DNA of 64,000 nt from CAVLCC01 sp963661535 (lineage in GTDB: Bacteria; Actinomycetota; Coriobacteriia; Coriobacteriales; CADBOM01). The stretch lies in the NCBI GenBank assembly GCA_963661535.1, contig CAVLCC010000003.1, positions 1-64,000 of the forward strand, read 5' to 3'. Numbering within the stretch: position 1 is the first letter of the stretch; each line of letters begins with the position of its first letter. The notes below the pieces were generated by a model. It searched no databases. It saw only the letters and a program-made list of their open reading frames with translations, and had not been told where the DNA came from. The translations under genes and the position numbers were made by a program. Below, piece after piece: positions 17,176 through 25,400 of the stretch.

Positions 17176-17853
17176 CTACTCGGTTTTAACTTGCATGCGA
17201 TATCCAATCATGCGAAGAGTAACAATCTCAACCTTAGACTTCAAAAACTTCAGCTTTTTGCGCATAAATGAAATATAAGCCTCTACGCTATTGTCTGCAA
17301 CGTCTGCCTCAGTTCCCCAGACTTTTAGCAACATCTGCTCTTTAGAGATTGTTTGTTTGGGGTTGAGCATAAAAAGTCTTGCAACTTCAAACTCTTTGTA
17401 GCTCAAATGCACCGACTTTTCTCCGCAACTCAAATTGCAAGTGTTTAAGTCAAGCGTGAGGTCTTCAAAAGTTGCTTCGTCAAGCACAACCTCTCCCTTA
17501 CGACGTGTAAGTGCCCTTATATTAGCCAAAAGTTCCTCGGGAGAAAAAGGTTTTGTAAGATATGCATCACCGCCGCGGTCTAAACCCGTAACTTTATCGG
17601 CAACCTGAGACATTGCAGTCAGAAAAATAACCGGTGTAGAAATGTTTGCTTGTCGGATTTCTTTTACAGCTTCAAATCCGTCTTTGCGCGGCAGCATCAC
17701 GTCTAGCACAATCATGTCGTACATGTCAGAAACCGCATAATCTACAGCCGATTGCCCGTCATAAACTGCATCTACATGATATCCAGCGTCGGTTAAAATT
17801 TGCTGCAATGCCGCAGAAAGTCTCTTCTCGTCTTCTACAACCAGCACGTTCAT
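17176..17853 (-). CDS. OmpR/PhoB-family response regulator
   Basis: Response regulator of 225 residues. The receiver domain (1-118) has the acidic pair D8-E9, the phospho-acceptor D51 in VLDVMLPRKDGFEA, the conserved Thr in VIFLTAM and Lys in YLTKPFSPEEL. The C-terminal winged helix (about 130-222) shows LSYKEFEVARLFMLNPKQTISKEQML and VEAYISFMRKKL, typical of the OmpR/PhoB DNA-binding domain. GGAAGGAG precedes the ATG. It is first in the operon and 95 bases ahead of the kinase. Confidence 0.95.
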   Translation of the reverse strand: MNVLVVEDEKRLSAALQQILTDAGYHVDAVYDGQSAVDYAVSDMYDMIVLDVMLPRKDGFEAVKEIRQANISTPVIFLTAMSQVADKVTGLDRGGDAYLTKPFSPEELLANIRALTRRKGEVVLDEATFEDLTLDLNTCNLSCGEKSVHLSYKEFEVARLFMLNPKQTISKEQMLLKVWGTEADVADNSVEAYISFMRKKLKFLKSKVEIVTLRMIGYRMQVKTE

Positions 17854-18024
17854 CGTTGCTCGACTCCTTCCATATAATTATGTCGAGTTATTGAATTATG
17901 ACACACCAAGACTCAAATTTAGTAATCTACTAAGCGTTGTTGATTTGTCTGAAGTATTTGATTTGTCTAAAATTCTAAAAAATGAAACTGAAAGAAATGT
18001 GAAAAGAGTGCATAAACAATAAAC

Positions 18025-18369
18025 CTAGCCCTTTATCACTGTTGGAATGCCTGCGACTAAGCGCACAACTTTGCTTGCACGCTTAGCAAGCTTAACACAT
18101 AGGCGACCTGTTTGTTCACGTGCATCGCGACCCGCTCGAGTAGCAGGAATTACTCCACTGCCAACTTCGTCGCAAATAACAACTTCTTTTCTAGCTAGGT
18201 CTTCTAGCAAGTTCTCAGCACTCATTGGGTCTTTGGCAACTATGTCTTGCAAGTTATAAACCACTGCCCTGTCGCCAATTTTTCCATCATCAATTTGTGA
18301 GTCGGAATAACCCAGCGACTTCACATAATCAAGCTTTCCGGAACCTGAGCCGCCAATCACTAAAATCAT
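18025..18369 (-). CDS. Short CobU-like P-loop protein
   Basis: Protein of 114 residues related to CobU (adenosylcobinamide kinase/guanylyltransferase), which is normally about 180 residues. It keeps the opening ILVIGGSGSGK, the strand VVICDEVGSGVIP, the conserved Arg region RAGRDAREQTGRL and the ending LVAGIPTVIKG, which matches the full CobU here (VCGIPIVIKG). The P-loop Ser/Thr that coordinates Mg-nucleotide is replaced by Leu (GSGSGKLD), and the His loop of CobU is missing. It overlaps cobS by 4 bases, so the two are translationally coupled. It may be a non-catalytic or altered-specificity partner; a degenerating duplicate is the alternative. Confidence 0.65.
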   Translation of the reverse strand: MILVIGGSGSGKLDYVKSLGYSDSQIDDGKIGDRAVVYNLQDIVAKDPMSAENLLEDLARKEVVICDEVGSGVIPATRAGRDAREQTGRLCVKLAKRASKVVRLVAGIPTVIKG

Positions 18370-19151
18370 AATCCTATAGCCTCCACAAGAGCCACAACAG
18401 CAATAAGAGCAATCTCTAAAATTTGAAGATAAAATCCCGAAAGATCCCCGCTCATTCCACCAAATTGACGCTTTGACATAACATATAAATATAAAGAGAT
18501 TATAAGCGTTACTCCAACAAAAAGCGTTGCGGCAAACCAGCCCAAAAATACATACGCATATGCTATAGCTGCTGCCAACAAAATAAACAAAATGATTAAA
18601 GCACCCTTTTTATTTGCAGACCCCCTAAAAGTGCTAAGCAGCCCTTCGGTGGAACTTCCTGGATATAAAATGCTAACAATGCCGCTCATAATGCGAACCC
18701 ATACTGGAATAAGGCAAACCAACATGGTTGTGTATATCCAATCATAACCTGTGTATTTTAGCTGTGCGGCAATTGCAAAATAACAAATTAGATATGCGCT
18801 TATTCCAATTCCTGCAAATGCGCCGATGTTTGAGTCTTTTAGAATTGCACGCTTTTTTTCTTGAGAAGCGTGGCTCGAGAGCGCATCTACTGTGTCAGCA
18901 AACCCATCAATGTGGATACCCCCTGTTATAACAAGCGGAATTATCATAGTAACTAGTGCCATTATCAAGCGATCAATTTGCAAGAGAGACGCTAGAAAAA
19001 ACCAAACGCCAAGCAGCAGGGCAATCACAACTCCAATTAGCGGAAAAGCCGCTAGTGTATAGCGCATACTTCGTTCACTCCAGTCTATATAAGGCATCTT
19101 TATTGTAGAAAACATCGAAAATGCCCTAATTATTGACCTTATTAGCGTCAT
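18366..19151 (-). CDS. cobS: Adenosylcobinamide-GDP ribazoletransferase (CobS)
   Basis: Integral membrane enzyme of 261 residues that joins adenosylcobinamide-GDP to alpha-ribazole to finish the cobalamin lower ligand. The hallmark GGIHIDGFADTVDALSSH (about residues 77-94) carries the catalytic acidic residues. Around it lie about six hydrophobic helices, and KKRAILKDSNIGAFAGIGI is the second conserved loop. The length matches the family. It lies between cobU and the short CobU-like gene on the same strand, 157 bases after cobU. Confidence 0.95.
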   Translation of the reverse strand: MTLIRSIIRAFSMFSTIKMPYIDWSERSMRYTLAAFPLIGVVIALLLGVWFFLASLLQIDRLIMALVTMIIPLVITGGIHIDGFADTVDALSSHASQEKKRAILKDSNIGAFAGIGISAYLICYFAIAAQLKYTGYDWIYTTMLVCLIPVWVRIMSGIVSILYPGSSTEGLLSTFRGSANKKGALIILFILLAAAIAYAYVFLGWFAATLFVGVTLIISLYLYVMSKRQFGGMSGDLSGFYLQILEIALIAVVALVEAIGL

Positions 19152-19308
19152 ATTTTTTCTCCTACACTTTAAGTTAAATCAAATAGTTATGTGTTGCTGT
19201 ATGTGCATGCTCACGCCGCGCTATTTTAGCAATACGTTGCACGCTCCCAACGATGGGGGTTTGTTTGCTTTCAGCAATAAGCTTTACGCGCACTCCCAGC
19301 CATCGCTA

Positions 19309-19854
19309 TTACGCGCTCTCAGCATCGTTCATAGGCGAAAGCTCACCTTTTATTACTATAGGGATTCCACACACCAGCTCATAGACAGCATCGGCTTTTG
19401 CCGCAAGTTCTCGGTTAATATATCCAAGCGCATCAACATATTTGGGAGTAAGGTCATCATAATCATGAAACTCAGAGCCAACATCGTTGGTCACAACAAT
19501 CAGATTTTTGCACTTGCCTGCTAAATCAGTTACTCCGTTGACAATCTTTTGCCTTGGATCACATACGTTGCCTTGTTCATCAAACATCTCATTGCTTGTG
19601 AGGTTGCAGATACATTCTAGCAACACTGTGGCTTCATCTGGAACTTGCACCTCGGCAATATTTGTTTGAGCCTCAATTGTGGTAAAGCCTTTTTTTGCAC
19701 GCATTTTTCTGTGTCTATCAATTTTGGCTAAACTCTCTTCTCCGTATGGTTGCATAGTGGCAATGTAAATTCGCGGGCTATGGTATTGACACACCAAAGA
19801 TTCTGCATACGTGCTCTTTCCACAAGCAGAGCCCCCTGTGAGCAAATAAAACAT
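19309..19854 (-). CDS. cobU: Adenosylcobinamide kinase/guanylyltransferase (CobU)
   Basis: Bifunctional nucleotide-dependent enzyme of 181 residues acting in cobinamide salvage: it phosphorylates adenosylcobinamide and transfers GMP to it. The P-loop is GGSACGKST near residue 7. IYIATMQPYGEESLAKIDRHRKMR holds the guanylylated-His region, LLECICNLTSNEMF the Walker B region, and VTNDVGSEFHDYDDLTPKYVDALGYINRELA the conserved VxNEVG-like segment. AAAGGAT precedes the ATG. It lies between cobT and cobS in one leftward transcription unit. Confidence 0.93.
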   Translation of the reverse strand: MFYLLTGGSACGKSTYAESLVCQYHSPRIYIATMQPYGEESLAKIDRHRKMRAKKGFTTIEAQTNIAEVQVPDEATVLLECICNLTSNEMFDEQGNVCDPRQKIVNGVTDLAGKCKNLIVVTNDVGSEFHDYDDLTPKYVDALGYINRELAAKADAVYELVCGIPIVIKGELSPMNDAESA

Positions 19855-19989
19855 TGCGATCCTTTCTAAGTCTTAGTGCGTTAGTATGTTAGTGCATTAG
19901 TGCAAAAGCGCATCAATGCGTTAGCGCGCAAGTACGGCTAATGCGACTAACACGCAAATACGTTGCGGGCTTATAAGCCCAGCAAGCGT

Positions 19990-21249
19990 TTATCCCAGCG
20001 GAACATATGCATCTATTTTAATATCGTCAAACGACACCATTTCTGAATATACCGCCAATCCCATATCTAAAAGAGGCATTGCGCAAACTGCGCCTGTTCC
20101 CTCCCCCAAATGCATTCCAGCACAAATTAGGGGTTGTAAGTCTATCTCTTTTAGAATTGCTGGTGCCGCTGGCTCACTCGAAACATGACTTGCAAACATA
20201 GCGACCCGAGATAACGCACATATTCTATAAGCAACTAGGGCTGCACATGCCGAGATAAGTCCATCGATTAAAATTGGCACTCTATAAATTGCTCCACCCA
20301 AAAATACGCCCACAAGACCGGCTATATCAAATCCGCCAAGTTTTGAAAGACAATCCAGCGGATCTTTAGTGTTTGGATGGTTGACCTCAATCCCCTTTTT
20401 GATTGCAGCAATTTTGCGCGTTAGACCGTCATCAGAAAGTCCGGCACCGCGTCCTGTGACCTCCTCCACACTAACACCTAACAAAAGCGATGCCAACGCA
20501 CTTGATGTTGTTGTGTTGCCAATGCCCATCTCACCTGTGGCTATAAGTTTATATCCCTGAGATGCCATGTCTTTAACGATATCTATTCCTGTAGAAATAG
20601 CTTGCCACATTTGGTCGTTTGTCATTGCGGGCTCTTTTGTGAAGTTTGCAGTTTGAGAGGCAATTTGTCTATCTAGGGTGCCCTGTGCCTCAAACATCAT
20701 TCCCATATTTACTGCGAGCGTGTCTGCATGTGCTAGATTTGCCATTCTGCACACCGATGTGTCGTGATGAACGATGTTGCCCGCTACTATGGCTGTTACG
20801 TCCTGACCAGTTTGTGTGACGCCCTCCTCAACAACTCCGTTATCGGCACACATAACAACCACTGCGCGTTTGTTTAGAACCACGTCAGGCGTGCCAATGA
20901 GTCCAGCTATTCGAGTAATGTCTGTCTCTAGTGCGCCAAGACTCTCTAGTGGCTTTGCAATTGCGTCCCAATTTTTTTTGCACTTGTTTGCAGCATCATT
21001 ATTAAAAGCTGCAATTTTTGCGGCAATTAGGTTTATTTTATGCTCGTTGGTGTTGTTTGAACGAAGCTCTTTGCACAATTCAGAAGGATCGTTGTTAGTT
21101 ATATTAACGGTGCCTTTTGAGTTGTTTTCGCTGTCGCAGTTTGCAGGCGTAGTTACCTCGCTGCTAGCATTTTGATTAGTTTGCTGACCTTGGTTTTTGT
21201 TTTCACTTGCGCATGCGCAACCATCAGATAAATTATTATCGTTGTTCAT
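19990..21249 (-). CDS. cobT: Nicotinate mononucleotide:DMB phosphoribosyltransferase (CobT)
   Basis: Enzyme of 419 residues that makes alpha-ribazole phosphate, the cobalamin lower-ligand precursor, from dimethylbenzimidazole and NaMN. Recognisable parts are VVMCADNGVVEEGVTQTG, the catalytic-region GEMGIGNTTTSSAL, GGFDIAGLVGVFLGGA, the phosphate loop DGLISACAALVAY and LGEGTGAVCAMPLLDMG. Typical CobT has about 350 residues; here the first 65-70 residues are an extra Asn/Ser/Gln-rich low-complexity leader that is unlikely to be catalytic. It is the first gene of the cobT-cobU-cobS unit and lies about 740 bases downstream of the cobalamin riboswitch, with a hairpin-rich stretch in between. Confidence 0.93.
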   Translation of the reverse strand: MNNDNNLSDGCACASENKNQGQQTNQNASSEVTTPANCDSENNSKGTVNITNNDPSELCKELRSNNTNEHKINLIAAKIAAFNNDAANKCKKNWDAIAKPLESLGALETDITRIAGLIGTPDVVLNKRAVVVMCADNGVVEEGVTQTGQDVTAIVAGNIVHHDTSVCRMANLAHADTLAVNMGMMFEAQGTLDRQIASQTANFTKEPAMTNDQMWQAISTGIDIVKDMASQGYKLIATGEMGIGNTTTSSALASLLLGVSVEEVTGRGAGLSDDGLTRKIAAIKKGIEVNHPNTKDPLDCLSKLGGFDIAGLVGVFLGGAIYRVPILIDGLISACAALVAYRICALSRVAMFASHVSSEPAAPAILKEIDLQPLICAGMHLGEGTGAVCAMPLLDMGLAVYSEMVSFDDIKIDAYVPLG

Positions 21250-21282
21250 AAATATTCTCTTTTCTATATTTGTTTTTTGTTA

Positions 21283-21305
21283 TTTGCCCGCATATTTAAA
21301 GGGCA
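21283..21305. other. Small hairpin in cobT leader
   Basis: TTGCCC and GGGCAA form a 6-bp stem around an 11-base A/T loop, 34 bases ahead of the cobT start on the - strand. No T-run follows it in either direction, so it is not an obvious terminator. It may be structural or have no role. Confidence 0.3.
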
Positions 21306-21399
21306 AGTTTAAGCATTTTAAACACAAAGCTAGACACACCAAAACAATGGCAAACCATAAAATTTTATGTTCATAAAGCTTTGAAATAAATGAAAAATT

Positions 21400-21775
21400 T
21401 TAGACGGGGCAAGAGCTTTTATATCTCTTACCCCGTTTTATTGATTGCGCATTACCCCGGGGGTGACAAGGGGTGGGTAGGAGGTGCGCAACCTTCTTTT
21501 GGGTCTTGTGGGAGACCCTTTGCGTTTGAATACATCGGAGTTGTCTCCGAATACTTTGGGTTATTGCTTAAAAACTTGGTCATGGGGTTTAGGATGACCA
21601 TTTATAAGGCTTATGTATGTAACAGATTTTTATAATCTGCAGGTAACGGCTAACACCTAGCAAATAATTAAGTTGAGGAGTGCTTACGCATGCTCGGTTT
21701 GCTCAATAAGATAGATAAGGTCAACGAAAGGAGTCGGATATCTCTGTTCGATATAAAGTGTTTTTTACTACGGCA
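21400..21775 (+). ncRNA. Candidate large structured non-coding RNA
   Basis: No credible gene occurs between 21250 and 21985, yet 21400-21775 is dense in stems: AGGAGGT/ACCTTCT near 21480, GGGTCT/AGACCC near 21504, CGGAG/CTCCG near 21535, GGTCAT/ATGACC near 21577, CAGATT/AATCTG near 21625, and TTGAG/CTCAA enclosing a smaller hairpin near 21675-21710. A longer-range pairing of TTATTGCT near 21562 with AGCAAATAA near 21660 would enclose two of them. The first stem needs a G-U pair on the + strand that would be A-C on the other, which favours + orientation weakly. TTTTTT at 21766-21771 could end it. Strand, ends and family are unproven; families such as the raiA motif are worth testing. The 81- and 98-residue + strand frames here resemble no known protein. 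Confidence 0.45.
21402..21440. terminator. Strong hairpin, possible terminator/attenuator
   Basis: ACGGGGCAAGAG pairs with CTCTTACCCCGT (12 positions, one C-A mismatch on + that becomes G-U on -), loop of about 9 bases. GTTTTATTG follows on +, and TAAAATTTTTC follows on -. On the - strand it sits between the riboswitch and cobT and could terminate riboswitch-initiated transcripts. On + it could be the 5' stem of the candidate RNA. Confidence 0.5.
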
Positions 21776-21906
21776 AAATAGAAAAACAACTGAGCATTTG
21801 GTATTAGTTACCGGTACCTTGAAATTTATTAAGGCAGAGACTGTGGATCCGCCTACATGGGCAATAAAAAAGGCACATCTGATATCTAAACCAGCTGTAC
21901 CCGAAT

Positions 21907-21972
21907 TTATGCTCCCATGTCCGACAATGGCAATTTGTCGGCTTCAATGGCGCAATAACTCGTTACAACCAT
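21907..21972 (-). CDS. Possible 21-codon leader ORF after riboswitch
   Basis: Directly after the riboswitch aptamer on the - strand, GGAGAG at 21983-21978 stands 5 bases before an ATG that opens a 21-residue frame (MVVTSYCAIEADKLPLSDMGA) and then stops. The ribosome-binding site is good but the peptide resembles nothing I know. It may be a leader peptide, the start of a decayed B12-regulated gene, or chance. Confidence 0.3.
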   Translation of the reverse strand: MVVTSYCAIEADKLPLSDMGA

Positions 21973-21984
21973 TAAAACTCTCCT

Positions 21985-22193
21985 GAGCAGGTCTTCTGAC
22001 TTACGAATTTGCAAGCTTTTTTCTTGCGCGAAACTTCCTCCTTCCCAGACAAAGTCCAGTGGTTATACGGAAGTTCCTCTCCGTTCACAGCGGCGGTACC
22101 GTTTGGGACTCTCACCCAATTCTCTCTTAGCCATTTAAATAAAAATGGAACTCAGGCGTATTCGATTTTCAAGGAACCGATGTTTCTTACGCT
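21985..22193 (-). ncRNA. Cobalamin riboswitch
   Basis: Read on the - strand, the order of conserved blocks is that of the B12 aptamer: GGTGAGAGTCCC (22116-22105), GGTACCGCCGCTGT (22100-22087), the B12 box core CCACTGG (22062-22056), GGGAAGG, then AGTCAGAAGACCTGC (22001-21987). Adenosylcobalamin binding would repress the downstream leftward genes. The next annotated gene on that strand is cobT, about 740 bases away, so the regulated message has an unusually long leader or an intermediate product. Confidence 0.93.
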
Positions 22194-22199
22194 TTGTCT

Positions 22200-22228
22200 A
22201 GATTAAACCTAAATTTGAATTTGGTCAA
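22200..22228 (-). promoter_or_regulatory. Promoter of the riboswitch transcript
   Basis: TTGACC (22228-22223), a 17-base spacer and TAATCT (22205-22200) on the - strand place the start near 22193, just upstream of the first riboswitch helix. Confidence 0.65.
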
Positions 22229-22391
22229 TATGTTTTTTAAAAATTCTTTGTGTAGTTCGTACAGTGCGCCTGCGCACGTCATTGCATTACAAATTAACCT
22301 TACAAATTTAGTGCATTTATTATGCTGTGATGTATCTAAATTTGTTTTAAGTCACTTATGATAAAAGCAAATAGCTAGATCATACATGCAA

Positions 22392-22426
22392 AAATCCCTC
22401 GCCCGTGGTGGATGAGCGAGGGATTT
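22392..22426 (-). terminator. Terminator of the giant surface protein gene
   Basis: AAATCCCTCGC (22392-22402) and GCGAGGGATTT (22416-22426) form a perfect 11-bp stem, followed on the - strand by a T-run overlapping the stem foot. It lies about 60 bases past the stop of the surface protein gene. Confidence 0.85.
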
Positions 22427-22484
22427 ATTATGAGCGTTCTTATAAAAGAACTATTGGGCTACTTTGCTTTTGCTTGCATGTAAA

Positions 22485-25400
22485 TTAGAAAGCGAAGCAA
22501 GGAACAACACCTAGCGTGTATGAACCGTCATCCCATGAAGGTTCACCACTAGTAGTTACGAATCCACACATTGATGCTTTTACAATGTCTTCGTCATATT
22601 GATATTGAGAGAATGTGCGTAAATACCATTGTGGACAATTAGAAGGACTCACAACACTTCCATTACGAGTTAAATCAATTCCACTTATTGCTGGATTTAC
22701 TCCACCGAATCCAGAATTAGTAACCTTGTTTGCAAACCATTCGTATTGTGAACCTTCTTTTGCAAACCCTTGCCCATAAGTTTCATCTATAATTATGCCA
22801 TCTTCTCCATAGATTTCGCTATAGGACATTAGCCAGATAGAATCTTTTACAGTTGAATTTAGAACCCATTCGCCAGCCTTTCCAGACATAGTTCTTTTAG
22901 TAATTGTTTTTGCAGCATCTGCTAAATCTCCTAGACCACCAGCAACATAGTCTGGAATTACAGATGTTCGCATATTAGAACTTCCCCAACCACCATCTGA
23001 TACTACACCTGATAGATTGATTGATTTTTTAGTAGGCAAGGAGTGCGTTGCCATAAATGTTACAACAGAGCCATCCCAGTCATGCTCACCAACCTGAATA
23101 ATGCGGAACTCTACATATTTATTTTCGTCTTCAGTTGTGTCATCACCTTTCCAAGCTGTGTATAGATGATACGAGTCGCTATCTGAATAGGACTGATAAA
23201 TACTTGCAATAGTATCTCTGCCTTGTCCAAGTGAATTTGTGTCAAGCTGATAATGTAGAACTTTCATATCCTCGTCTATTAGACTCTGGGTCCTTACAAC
23301 ACCCTCTGTAGGGCTTGTGTAACTTGCATTAGCTTCTGGCGCATCGCTTGAAGTAGTTGACTTCATAGCAGGTGCAATCCAATAGCTACCAACATCTGTA
23401 TTAAGCCACTGTGCATAAAGATCTACTGTACCATTATCTTGTACACCTGCAACTAGTGAATCTGTAGTTTCAATACTTGCTTTATCACTATAAGATGTAC
23501 CCATTCCATCAGCTTGTGTATTCCAACCTGTCATGGTATATACAGTAGTACCTTCAGTCTTTGCAAATTTGTTTGCTTCAAGTGTTACTGTAGCAAGAGC
23601 TGATGTCACATCCTGTGTATATGTATACTCTCCACCAGATGATGTTCCACCTGAAGTAGCAGAGTTGCCATGATAAACAATCGTGTACGACTTATCTTTT
23701 ACTGCGACTTCAACGGTTATTTCCTTTGTGTTGTAATTGTCATAATAATAAGGAATAAAAGTTGCTTTTTTCTCAACTGTAGTTACATTAGTTCCTAAAG
23801 ATTCAGTTTTGTCATTCCAAACAAGCCAACCACGTTTGTCTGTAGTTAATGTTACATCAGCAAGTGTATTACCAACATAGCCTGTAGCAGTTACATTGCT
23901 AGGCAAATCACCATCGGAATAGTCAGCTTTAGCAATTGTCCACTTTACTGTCTTGGTGCCGGTATAATTGCCTTTACCAGTAACAGTTAATTCGTAATCA
24001 CCAGCATATTTTCCACTTGATGTTCCATCTACAGTGTAATCTGTTTCAGAAGTTAGCGAATCTGTGATGCCTGTTACAGTTACACTCTTAACTCCATTTG
24101 TTTGCTCGACAGCTTTATAGTCTTCCTCTTTATAAACTAAATCAGTTGCATTTAATTCAACTGTAGTATCAGTACCACTTATATCTTTTGGATCAATTTG
24201 GAAAGTTAGAGTTGCATCACCTGTGTAATTGCCTATGCATACTACTCGGACAATTCCAATACCAGCTTTTACATTATTTGTATAACTGACAATGTAGTCT
24301 TTATCCTTGGTCATACCCTCCGGAAAACCTGTAACCCCAGGTTCTTTCTCTTCTCCATTGTAGGTATAGTTATCTTCTGCTTGCGCTTCTAGTGAAAGAT
24401 CTGTTAGGTCAGCTTCTTGTGCTGTGATTGTCCAATCTTCAGATTTAGAGCCTTTGTAGTTGCCTTTACCTTCAATTGTGTAGGTATAAGTTCCTTTATC
24501 TGACTGTTCAGTTACATTGCTAGGTACAGTAAAGTCATCATCTTTGACTAGGGCTTTACCTGCACCCTCAACTTGAATATCCGAGTCTGTCACTGTAGCT
24601 GTAGGCAAGTGTTTGTCGCCATCGTAAACATATGAAGAGTTATTAAGAGTTAGATTTACTCCACTGATATCTTTTGGAAGTATGTTCCAATTAGCAGTAA
24701 CACTATCAGTGTAGTTACCAGTGCCTGTAACAGTTAGTGTGTAGCTATCCGTATCACCCTCAACACTAGAATCTTTAACTTTTACATTTGTTTGCTTGTT
24801 GCCAGTTACTGTGTAATCAGTTGTAGCATCCAAAATCTTGTTGTCTAAGATTACCTTGTTAACTTTTTGTGTTTGCTCGCTGCCGTCATAGACTAGCTCA
24901 GTTGGGTCAAGTTCAACTGTTGCCTGTTCGATTGATAGAGGATCAATTACCCACTGTATATCAGAAATTGTTCCTGTGTAGTTACCTACGCCAATAATTT
25001 TGAATTTATAGGTTCCAGCATTTGTGCCAGTAGTGTCGCCACTTAGCTCGTAGTCGCCTGCTTCTAGTGTCTTTGAACCATCAGCAGTTCTAACATTTGT
25101 AACTCCAACTGTTTGTTTTTGTTCATTGTAGGTATAAGTTTCTGAATCTAGCTCGTACTTTCCACCTTCAATTGATAGAGGGCAAATCTTCCAGTTAGCA
25201 GTTGTTGTTCCTGTGTAGTTGCCAGTGCCCTCAATTGTGTAGGTGTAGGTATCAACATCTGTGCCCTTATCACCTGATACAACTGTATAGTCAGCATCTT
25301 CAACAAGAGCTTTATTTCCAAGAGTTACTGTGGCATCTACTTCTTGTTCACTTCCAGAGTAAGTAGTTATGTAGCCATTTTCAGTATCCTCGATTACTAC

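Noticed and set aside
19855..19989. Repeats of GTTAGTGC/GCGTTAGC type between cobU and cobT
   Set aside because: The copies are short, irregular and without stem or promoter structure; I could not define a unit.
21474..21775. Group II intron suggested by GTGCG near 21487
   Set aside because: No domain V stem, no reverse transcriptase or maturase and no 3' splice-like end were seen.
21390..22206. Three + strand frames of 65-98 codons beside the riboswitch
   Set aside because: They resemble no protein, their composition is unlike that of neighbouring genes, and they run across stems of the candidate RNA or antisense through the B12 aptamer.
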